A DNA stretch of 64,000 nt. Source: Dastarcus helophoroides (Eukaryota > Arthropoda > Insecta > Coleoptera > Bothrideridae). The DNA lies in the NCBI GenBank assembly GCA_028583605.1, contig CM053331.1, forward strand, positions 12,818,857-12,882,856. Direction: 5' to 3'. This document shows positions 22,701-34,700 of the stretch, in pieces (positions within the stretch are counted from its first letter, which is position 1; each line of letters opens with the position of its first letter). The translations under genes and the position numbers were made by a program. The notes beneath the pieces were generated by a model that saw only the letters and a list, made by a program, of their open reading frames with translations, had not been told where the DNA came from and did no database searches.

Positions 22701-25700
22701 AAGGTAGAAATTTGGAGAGTCTTGAAATTTTAAGTCCGATTTCGAACTTTCAGGAAAAAAATTTTAAAAAGGACAAAACTTGAGAAAAGATAAGATTTCG
22801 AATTTACAGTAGAAACTGCAATTTTTAGAAAGAAAAAGGCTAAGGGTTAAATTCTGAGTTAAAATTTTATAGGGAAATCTAAATTTCGAAATTTCTACTT
22901 TTTTCCAAACTTCAGAGAATAATTCGAAAAAACGGTCTAAATTTCCGTCAACATTTGGACTCGGAAGTTAGATATTTGAAGTATGAAAAATGTAAAAATT
23001 TTTATTTTTCTTCATCAAATTTTCTCTTAAAAATTAACGTGTTTATTTTTTCTATTTTCCAAAAAAAAAATATATTTAAATTTGCAATGTAAATTCGAAA
23101 TTTTGACTTTCTTTTATTTTTAACTTTTTGTTAAGCCAAAAATTTGAATTTTGAGTCTACGTTTTAAATTTTAAATAAAAATTTCCAGACTGAATTTAAG
23201 ATCTTTAGAAAATTAAAAGTTTATCCTTTTAGAAATATTTTTCTGATTACAAAAAAAAAAACTGAAATTTGGGCCGTAAATTTAAAATGTTGACCTTTTT
23301 CTTTAATTCTTGACATTTTTTTAGATCAAAAAAGTTTGACTTTTTAATCCAGGTTTCAAAATCGAAATTTCCAGACTAAAGTTTGGTGGAACGGACTGCT
23401 CCTTGGTTATCTTCAAAAATTGAAATACAAATCTTATCCCCTGAAACTAAGAAAGATTAAAAAACAACAATGGACGGAGTATCTCTCTGAAGATGACAGT
23501 TTAGCTATCGAAACGCGTTAGAGCAACCATTGTTGTGTTTTCTTAATCTTTCTTGGTTTCAGGGGACAAAATATGAAATTTCGAATTTAAAATTGAAATT
23601 TCCAGATTAAAGTTGAAATATCAAGGTCAACAAAAAATGTTGAGAAAGCTGAAACTTCCATCTTTCTTCGAAAATGTAGCTGAGAATTAACTTTTAAGGT
23701 ATTCTCACCTTCATTTCCGCAACCTACTCACAATGCAGCCAAAACTGTTGCAAGTTATCGAAATATTTTAAAATATATTTGTTGTAACTGTAGCAACTGT
23801 AATAAATAAATAATCTGAAAACTGGACCGAGTTTTATGCCGTTCCTTGTCCCAAATTCAAACTTAACTTCTATTGAAGATCCAATTATTACAACAAAAAC
23901 ATTATACGCTCTAGGGTTGCCCTTTGCCAGTGGATTGTGCTTAAAAGGGATGAGGTTTGAATCCAAATTTTGAAATAAAATAGATATTTAAAATTTAAGT
24001 CAAAATGGTGACTTTTTTCCTTGTAAAAGAAGTTCAGTAAAAGGCCAGAATTACGTAATAAAAAAAGTTAGGATTTAAAAACATCAATTTCAAATATCAC
24101 AACTTTAGAATGGGCAAGTCAAAACCTAACATTTTCCATAAAATCTCAATTTTCAAGAAAGAAGTTGAAATTTCGAGATTTTAACTATAATTCAGGAAGA
24201 CTGTAGAAGAAATGTAAAAAAAATCTTGTATCATCCTTGAAATTTCGAATTGAAAACAGAAATTTTTAATCCAGCTAATTGCCTATAACATTTTCACTTT
24301 TCATCAAAATTGACTTAAAATGTTCTGAAAAACTTCAAAATTTTACATTCTCTCTACTTATTATCTAGCCATATAAAAAGACGAAAAATGTTTATCGACT
24401 TTCAAACAGGAAATTTTTGTTGATAGCATTCATTTAGACAGGATTTTTGACAATCCAATAGAAATATGACACGAAATTGGTAACAATTAACAGAAGCAAT
24501 AAATTTTCCCTCCAAACATACCATTAGTAGGATGATGAAGAATCTTGACTTGTCCGACTCCTCGTTCCTTCCATTCCTTTGCGTCACTATCGTACCGATA
24601 AAGTTTGCCTCTTTCGTTAAACAAAATGGTTTCCTCCTCTTCTCCAGTTGACACAACAATGGCTTCCGGTAGTGGCACTATAGGTTCATAGTGCGGATCA
24701 TATGCTTCATCGGCACCATCTCCTTTTTCCTCATCTTCATCTCCAGAATGAGTGGTATCTTTAGATGCTGGTTTCTTCGATTTATCAGCTTTAGCTGAAC
24801 CGAAAACGGGTTTTCCGGCTCCCAAAAAGGCGAACGCATTAGAAGAATCCCCTAAAAATAAGCTCGTTTAAAGATAAGGTTGATAGGTTAGCTCCAGAGC
24901 TTTAGCCAAATATGTTCTGTAGAAGGGGAGTAAATCTCAAAGAACTATAACCACTTAGGGGTCATCCATAAATTACTTAACATTGTTTTTGGTTATTTCT
25001 GACTCCTTCGCATCCCAAGACTGAATCGCCAAAACCTTTTACATAATTTGTGGATGGTTCTTTATACAGGGCAATTCATATTAGTGTGACCTTCACAAGC
25101 CCAAAGTACAACCCAATATACAATATTTGTTAATATCTATCTTATTCAGAAATGTCAAAAAATTAAGTCAACTGACAATCATTGTGAAACAACATGAAAT
25201 TAAAATACTAAAAGATGTCCAAATTGTCCTTATTTTTCACACAGGCTCTCTCTCTCTCTCGAACTCTCAACTTAAATTTAGGGTTTCATTTCTGCACATG
25301 CAGATATCAGGGCTTCCCATCATACATATCTTATGAACTTTGTAAATTATGTTAATTTTGGGCTTGCATAGAAAATATCGTCTTGTATAGTAATTATACT
25401 CACCAGCAGGTTTGGCAAAGACTGGGACTTCATCACCAGAGACATTCTTTGCTAAAGTCGAGAAACTCAAGTTGCCTTCATATGATAAAACTGGTTTATC
25501 CCCCTCCTTCAAATCAGTCGTTATTTTTGGCGTCTCCTGTGCCAACTGCCCGAAACTAACCGGTGCTTTATCAGTTGAAGTGACGTTTCCAAAAATTGGC
25601 GTTGCTGCACTCACAGAATCCTTGGGTTGACCAAACAAATTACCACCTCCAAACAGCGGTTTACCATCAGCGGGTTTCCCAAAGAGCGAACTGCCACTGC

Positions 25701-28700
25701 CAAAAACTGGTTTCTGATTATCAGTTGAACCAAATGCGGCGGAATTTTGCCCAAATAAGTTCGGTTTTATTGTCGAGGTGGAGCCGAATATACTTCCAGC
25801 ACTAAATGGAGAGTTCGTCGAAGTGGTTGTGCTTGAAAAAATGCTTGATGTGGTAGAGGCAACTGCTTCTTTGGTCGCACTTTGTGATTTTGTGACCCCA
25901 AAAATATTTGTGGAAGTCGTTGGTGTACTAAAGATGTTAGCACCAGAAGAGAACAAGTTACCAGAGCTTGATACACTCCCGAAGATTGAAGATGTTGTTA
26001 CTGGTGAAGACACATTGTTGAAAATTTCACTGGATTTTGTAACGTTACTGAAAATACTTCCAGGATTTGGGGAAAACAAACTGCCTGGAGTTGACACATT
26101 TGAAGGAGTTACCGATGTCAATTCTTCGCTTTTTTTCATGAACGAAAAGCTGCTTAAAGGACTGTTCACGCCATCAGTGGGGGTGCGGTATAAACTCGTT
26201 TCGGAGGCACTGGATTTTACACCAAACAGATTTCCAGCTTTCGTAACACTAGTTGAAACGGGGGTTGAGAATTTTTCACTCTCAATGGAAACATTAAAAA
26301 TTGGTGGTTTGATCAATATATCTTTTAACGATTCATTCTTGGATTCCCCTTGCTTGAATACATCACCAGCCGAGGAAATGCTAGAAGTTTGGCTTGGGGT
26401 TGAGGTTTTTAAAGCATGAGCCTGCTGAAGGTCACCAAATGGTCCAATTTGGGAAAATTCTGTGCCTTTGAAGAAATCGTCGTCCTTTTTACATTGATCG
26501 CATTCGCAGTAAGGCAACTGACGATAAGCGAAAAATTTCGGTGGCAAATGTAGTTTTCTAGCTTCGGACTCTTCTTCTGGGGTCACTTGGGTTTCTTTTA
26601 CGAACTCGACATCTGAGCTACTTTCGGATTTGCTATCCGCGGACTGCTTTCCTGAAAGAGAGAAAAAAAGATGGTTGAAAAGGTCTTTGCTCCTATTTAA
26701 GTTTACAGATACGGAAAGAACCTGAGTTGGTAAAGAAAAGTTTTTGAATGTTGCATTTTTTTACAACTTTCATTTTAAAGTCGAAAATTCGACTTTTTTC
26801 TCTATCTGATTTAAACTCGTAAATATAAAACCTCGGAATTTTGAAAAAGTCGATAAATAAAGAAACAATTCGAAATCAACTGAAAAAATTTCAAATATTG
26901 TTTCCTCTAAATTTCCGAAGTTTTCTCGAAATTTTGATTACTCCCAAAAATTTCTAGTTTCAGTTTTTACCTTTTATTTCTTAAAGTTCCACTTAAAACT
27001 TGAAATGAATTATTTGTAAAAATTATATTTTTTCTAAAAATTCGGAGTTCACGCCTATACCTATTTTTTTTTTTAATTTCGACTTTAAACCCGAAATTTA
27101 AATAGTAAAGTCCGGAAAGTCTTGACTCTAAACCCCGATGTCGACTTTTTCTTAAAATTTGGATTTGAAACTAAAAAGTAACAAAAATTTGAAGAGTGAC
27201 TTGGAATTTTAAGAAAAAAATTTGATTGGTTGCCTCTGCTCTTTTAAATTTCGAATTTTTGCCACAAAATGTCGGTTATTTCTCTAAATTTCGATTATTC
27301 AATTTAGATTTTTACTTGTTATTTACTAGGCTAAAAAATGTTGACTTCCGAGCTTTTTCTTTCTAAAATTTTGACATTCTCGAAATTCTGACTCCTGTGA
27401 ATTTTGAAGAATTTTATTGTTTTGTGACAATTTCGACGCTGACTTTTTCTCGAAATGTCAATTTTTTTCTGAAAATTATTGCGACTTCTATTAGAAGGTT
27501 TGGACTTTCTTATATTTCGACGTTTTGTTTTTAAACTGCAAGTCTTTTGATATTTTTCATAATTTCGACTTTTTTGAAACCCTCGACATTTCAAAATCAC
27601 CATTTTTTCTTTCAAAGACGACTTCTCAATTTTCGTCTCATTTTGAAAAGTCCTATACTTTTTTCAGAATTATTATTTTTCTCAATTGTTTTAACTTCCT
27701 TTAAAAATTTCATTTTTTTTCAAAATGTCAGCTTTTTCTTAAAAGTTTGACCATATATTTTGATTCTCTCAACTTTCGCCTTTTTCTCAAAGTTCTTACT
27801 TTTTTTAACAAATTCGATTTTTTTCAACATTTTGACTTTTTTGTCGAAATTTCGACTTTTGTAAATTTTGAAAAATTCAATTTAATGAAAATTTAGATTT
27901 TCTTTTAAGATTTAGAACTTTTATCGAAATTTAAACTTTTGTTGAACATTATTGTAACTTTTTTTTTAAGAATTTGAGATTTTTTAAATTCCGACTTTTT
28001 TTTTAAATTTGGCTCATTTAAAGATTTCGACTTTTTCTTAAAATTTTATTTTATATTTTCTTCAAAAATTTGGAAACATTTCAAAATTTCCACTTTTTTT
28101 TTAAATTCCAACAAAATTATTTTTCAAAATTTAGAGCTTTTTTCTAATATGTAAGTCTTCGATTTCGTTTCAAAATTCTGTTTTTGCCGAAATTTTGTAG
28201 TATTTTTGAAAATTTTAATTCTGACGACATATTTCTTTTAAAAATGTTGACATTTCAAAATTTCGAATTTGTTTCGAAATTCTACTTATTTTCTTAACAT
28301 TTAGAATATTCTTGTAAATTTCGATTGTTTCGAACGTTTTTAAAAATCTTCGACTTTTGGAACACGTTGACTCGTTTATTAACGTTTCCAAAATTTTTAC
28401 TTTTTAAAAATCTTAACTTTTTCCAAAATTTGTTCTTGAAATTTTAAGTTCTTTTGTATCATCTGTTTTTTTGAAAAATGTTGCTAAATTTTCACAAAAA
28501 AGTCAAAATTTAGGAAAAGTTAAAATTTTTAAATGCCGAAATTGTCGAAACTGAAAAAAGTCGAAATTTTCAAAAAAAGTTAAAACTTCGAGGAAAAACC
28601 AAAAATTTAAGGAAACGAATCAAAATTTTAAAGTGTCGAGGTTTTTAAAAAAATGGATTTAAAAAAAAAAAGATACCATTTAAAAAATCGCAATTTTTAA

Positions 28701-31700
28701 AATAGTTTAATTTCTTAATAACATGTAGAAACTTCATAACAATTACATTTTATTAATAATTAAAACAACATATATTAAGAATTCCAAGATATTTCCCAGT
28801 ATCTCTCTGAAGATGATGTTTCAATTTATGGAGATAACCAAGGACTAGTCCGTTTCACCAAGATGTTTCTATAAATGTTTGCCATGACCGGACCTGGTTT
28901 CGCTTTTCAGCTCCATCGGCGGTTACACCAGCAGTTTGTTTAGCCGTTGTTATGCTAACAAGCTCCATGTATCACAGACTCCTACGAATATTCCGTTTAA
29001 AAAGCGAAACCCAGGTCCAGTCGTAGCAAATATTTATAGAAACATCGTGAAATTTTTAATATCTGTTGTTGTTTTAATCGTTAATAAAATTTAATTGTTA
29101 TGAATATATAACATATAATAAGGGTTAAAAATAGCAAGTAGGAACTTTTAAGAAAAGTCGAAAAAAAATGGAACTTAAAAAGTTCAAGCTTTTTAATCAG
29201 ATAAAATTCTGAATTTTTTCTCAAAATTCCGAATTAGAGATTTTTTTTAGTTATTTTGCTCATTTAGACTTTATTCAAAATTTAAACTATGCATTCTAAT
29301 ATGTATTTAAAAGCTATCAGCTATTTTCGAAAAATAAAAAAAAACCGGTAAACCAGCAGTTAAATTTAATTTTACACCATTTGCCAATAAATAAGAATCT
29401 GTAAATTTACAAGCCAAATCTAGATTTATTGAAAGCACAAGAGGAAAGCAAGATGATCAAAATGCATTATAAGATTGGTGGAAATAAACTTCATGTTTCT
29501 TGAGAAAGCAAATTCAGATGGTGAAAAACTAAGAGTAACTTACAATTCAATAACTCTTATTTTGAATTCAGCCAAAAAAGCATGCAGTATTAGTTTGGAA
29601 TTTATCTTATTTGGAATAAATCTTTATGTTTGAAAATTCCTCAGTGTTATCTAGCTGCATAAAAAAATATTATAAATTTGGATTATCTAATGGTATCAAA
29701 TAAAACACCATTTTAAACGTTAACATTTTATTTAAATAGCACTAAATGACACCAAGGAAAATAAGAAACATATGTAAACATGTACAAATTTGCTTTTTTC
29801 ATCTTAAATCCTAATATTCGAGTATAATCCTGATGTTATTAAAAATATCAATGTACAAAAAGTTTTCTAATCTAGTGTGTTGCTGTTATTTTTTGACATT
29901 TTCACATATGTACCTTACTTGATTCGTACTCACCAAATTGACATTTAACGTTGATATAAACATTTTGCAGTACCATCAGGAATAGAAGAGGTCCATTTAC
30001 GATTGCCTTTTTGGGTTTTGCGAAAGTAGGATTCAAGAATACAAGATTTTTCTTTTATTGTAACATCAAATGAATAAAATATTTTTTTAAGGTTACGTTT
30101 GTTCACCTGTCTGTCCATCAAGTAAGGAACATACGTAAACATGACAAAAAATGACAGCAGCACACTAGATTAGAAGACTTTGTACACATGATATATGTTA
30201 TTGACCTAAACTAAAAGCAAAATGATTTTAAGTACGTAATAAATACTGCAATAAAAACTTTAAAGCCAAGTTGACATAACACAACAGAATAATTTAAGGT
30301 AAACATTTTTCTTCTTAATGTAATTTTGACATAAGAAGTAACATCGCCTATAATTAATAGACAATGCTTAAAGAAGTTAATTAGACTTTAACTATTCTTA
30401 TAAACCATAAAATATACACATGTTATTAAAATCAACGTTTAACCAAAAAATAATAAGTAAAAAAATATAGATATCCCACAGAATTACCTATGAACCTCAC
30501 AAACTTTTAAATTTTTAAAAAATATCACATGTTTAAGTAGCAGTACACTTTCATTACTTGAAAGTAAGAAATATTGACGTGAAATTTGTTAAAAAAATAT
30601 TTTAAAGTTGATCGACTAGAAAAAGATAAAGCGAAAACTAGGAACTAGTATTCAGCTGGAATTCTTTCTACATTGAAAATAAATCAACACAGCCAAAGCA
30701 ACAAAAACGGAACTGTATATTAGGTAGTTGTTAGTTTTAATAGTACTACCAGACTTACCACCAGAGGTTGGTGCTTCACCTAACGCCTCCTTCACAGCCT
30801 TACGGAATTCTTGAGCAATATCAGCATTTTTGAATCTTAAGCAGAACTGGTCATGGCTTATTTCGCCTTCCGAAAAATCTGGTGCGTAAAAATGCCAAGT
30901 CTTCTCATCTTTGGGGAAGTAATCGATACTGGATGTTAGCATATGGTTCAAACAAGGTTTTAAAACCTGATCTCGTCTCATAACGATCCTGAATAGAGAA
31001 ACATATAGTATAGATATAGGTTAAGTGATATGGATAGGACGATAAATATTAATAATGCAACAATTTCAACTGTCATTGCTTGACAAGTAAAAACAGTTTA
31101 CTCCAATATGCAATATAAACTGCATTTTATAAGCTTAGGTGTGTTCCACCAACTACGTAGGTATTTCGGTTTAAAGTAAGAAATAGTAAGAATCATAAAT
31201 TCTTCGTAAAATCAGTAAAATGTACCATCGAGTTCGTTTTACAGTTTAAAAGCTGAGAATTTCACTTTTTGTTTTTTTTTTTGTATATTTCAAGTTTTCA
31301 GGAACATTTTAAAGTTTAACATCAAAATCTCGACTTCAGTTTGAACCTTAAATTTTTAGAAAAGTCCAAATTTCAAGGAATAAAAGAAATTTATAAATAA
31401 ACAATTTCTTAAAAGTTCGAGCTGAAAGGTCACTTTTAGGAAAAGAGTAAACGTTTTAAAAAATGTATTGAAATTGTACCATTAAGGTAGCATTACTTTT
31501 AAAAAATATATGTAAGTTTTAATGTTCCAAAAAATGAATGTGGTCAAAAAAAAATCTCGCAAAAATATTTTAAATTCGTTATTACTAGAGACGGGATTAT
31601 ATGCAACATTAAAAGCTTAAAATAGGCATGCAAATACGCAAGCAAAATGCTTAAAATGTGCATGAAGTGTCAAAATATGCAACTTGAAATAATAATACTG

Positions 31701-34700
31701 TTAATTTTAACAAATTTGTTTGATTTGAAGAATGTTCCTTTTCTTTCAAACAAATTTGCTTCTAACTGCTTTCAATTTCAAGAGGTTTTATTCTAATTTA
31801 AACAAATTTGCTATTAATTTGAATAAGTTTATTTCTAGTGTGAACAAATTTGTTTTTAATTTGAATAGATTTGCTTCTAATTTTGTACAAATTTGGTGTC
31901 AGTGTTTACAAATTTGCTTCCAATTGATAAATTTCTAGTTAGCCTACCCAAATTTAATACTTTTTCTCGAAATTTGTTTTACTCTCAAAATCAATTTAGT
32001 TGTAATAAATTCTTAATTTTGTTTGTTTTGTTCTAAGTTTGTTTTGTTCTAAGTTTGTTGATCTTATAATTTCGACATTTTCCCGAAAATATAAGTCGGG
32101 ATTCGAAAGTTTTTTAACAAATTTCAGGGTAGATCGACTTTTTTTTAAATTGTGGTCTTTCGCCAAGAAAGTAGAATTTTGAGATTAAAATATTTTAAGA
32201 GAAACGATCAAAATTGCGAGAAAAAGATGAATTTCGAGGAAAAAGATGAAATTTCTAGAAACTTTAGGAATTCAAGTCAAAATTTTTGGAAATTCGGATT
32301 CTAAGACCTAAATTAAAAAAAAAATACCTAAAATAACGGAATTTCGAGAAAAAGGCGATATTTCGAGAAAAACGATCGAAATTTCAATGGTCGAATATTA
32401 AGAAAAAATGTGAAAGGTTCCAAAGAAAGTTGATTTTTTAAAAGAAGTCGAATTTTGGAATAACAAATTTTAGAAAAAAAACGAATTTTGAAAAAATAGT
32501 CGAAAATCCCGAAAAAGCCGTATTTCGAGCGAAAAGATGAAGCTTCGAGAAAACAATAGAAATATCCACAGAGATTAAAAAATAGACGAACTTTAAACAA
32601 AAAAAATCGAAATTAAAAAAAAATTAATTTTGAAAAAGTTGACATTTCTAAGACAATAATGGATATGATATCGACATGAAAGTCGAAATTTCCAAAAGAT
32701 GATTTTTGGGAAAAATGTCAAAATTTCAGGAAAAAGACGAATTTCAAGAAAAAAAATCTAAATTTTTAAAAACAAATTTTAAAAAGAGAAAAAGAAATTT
32801 AGGGAAAAAGGTCAAAATTTCGAAAAAAAAAGGACAAATTTTGAAGATTATCTCAAAATTCAGTATTTCATATTTCTGAAAAGACGACTTTTTCTTTAAA
32901 ATTTGTCGAAAAAAAGACAAATTTTGAAGAAAAAGTCGTCTTTTCCAGAGACATAAAATATTGAATTTTGAGATAAACATGAACAGAAAAAGTTAAATTT
33001 TGAGCAAATAGTAAAAATATTTAAAAATTCTCAATCTAGCAGTTGGAAAATTTCAATCTTCAGAATGTTAAAAAAAAGTTTCGAAAAAAGCGAAATTTCG
33101 AGAAAAACCTTGAAACTGAGAAACGAAATTTTGAGAGAAAATCAAATTTTAAGAAAGAAATTTCAAAGAAAAAGATTAAATATAGTAGAAATTCAAAATA
33201 TCTCAGAGACTTGAATTTTGAAAAAAAGCAAATTTTGAGAAAAACTAAATTTTCCAGTTGAATATTTATTTTATCTGCTTAAGTCAGAGGAAGACAAGTG
33301 ACGTTAGAAAATGCCAAATATTGAGATAAATGCTAACATTTTGAGAAACAAGCTGGAATTAAAAAAAAATTGAAAATTTATTAAGCCTTTTGTCTTTTTA
33401 CAAAAATTCAGAAATTCCAAAAACAATGTTTTCAAAATTTTTTCTTTTTTATTAAAAGATCGACCAAATTTTGAGGAAAAGGCAAATTTTGATAAACAAG
33501 TCGAAATTTGCAGAAATTCTGATTTTCAAAAAGTGGAAATTTTCAGAAAAAGTCGAATTTTGAAAATGGAATGTTTAAATAAAAAAACGGAAAATTTTAA
33601 GATAAAAATTTTAAAGAGACCAGAGTTTGATAAGAAGGAAGTCACATTTTAATAATAAATTCGAAATTTTCAAATGAAAAACAAATTCTGCAAAAAATCA
33701 AGATTTTGAAGAAAAAATGGTACCCATCTAGTTGAATATAAATTTTCGATAGACTACTTTAACCAAGGGGAGTAAACGTCCCACCCGGCACTTAGTAAGA
33801 CTAATCAGTAAGTACCCATCGAAAAATATTGAAAATATAGCGAAAATATGCGTTGTCATTGGATTTGGGCTGAAATATGTAGTAACCGGTGAAAGCGGCT
33901 GAAATGTGCATTTGCATATAATCCGGTCTCTAGTTATTACACCCTTAAGTGACCTCTATCCTTACGTTTCAAGAAACAAAAAATGAAACTTTGACCTTTA
34001 AATCAGAAATTTAAGGTTTTTTTTAATTTGAGAACTTCTTTAGGCCCGATGAGCGTAAATTAAGCTTTTTCGAAATTTCCAATTTTTAATTTTAAAATTA
34101 TGACTAATTTTAACGAAAAGTTTATAAAAATAAAATATGGATAATAAAAGTCGGAAAAACGTGACGATTTAAAGAAATAAAATTGAAATGTATCAAAGGA
34201 ATGTTATAAAAATATCAATATTAAATTTAGAATTTTGATACGACGGTCAAAAATTTCTAGAAAACATTTGATAAAATTTTGACAATTCGACTCGACACTC
34301 AGAAATGTCTAAAAAAAGAAGATTAAAATTGCTATAAGAAATGTTGGAAAAAAGTGGAGATTTTCACAAACATATTAAATTTATCAAATAAAGTTAAAAA
34401 TGCTAAATTTAGAATTTTGGGATTTCGAATTTCTAGAAAATAACATTGTTGCGAAACATTACTTTAATAAATTTAATTTAGATTCACAGATGTCATTCTG
34501 TTACGAAATTTAGGTCATTTTGTAGAAATTTCAAATAAAACTCGAAATTAAAAAAGGTTTTACTCCGAATTTTGAGAAACACATCATTTCGAAGAAAAAT
34601 TGAATATTTTTGTAACATTTCCATTTTAGGCAAAATAAATGGACTTTACTTAAACTTTCCCCTTTTCTTGAATTTCCCTCGAAATTTAAAATTTCTGCAA

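Larger units (their letters stand above)
26652..30758. repeat. Nup358 intron 5: satellite and two small elements
   Basis: About 26750-28480 is T-rich satellite on the plus strand (TTTCGACTTTTT words); at about 28485 it switches to A-rich (AAAAAGTCGAAATTT) until 28700. Two inverted-repeat elements follow (28725-29115 and 29852-30186). No additional Nup358 exon was recognised apart from the read-through segment at 30652-30758. Confidence 0.6.

Noticed and set aside
25778..26419. 213-codon plus-strand open frame
   Set aside because: It lies wholly opposite Nup358 exon 6, whose FG-rich coding sequence leaves the antisense strand open by composition.
30652..30758. Hydrophobic tail as a separate small gene
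   Set aside because: It has no start of its own and is in frame with Nup358 exon 5, so it is better read as an alternative end of that gene.
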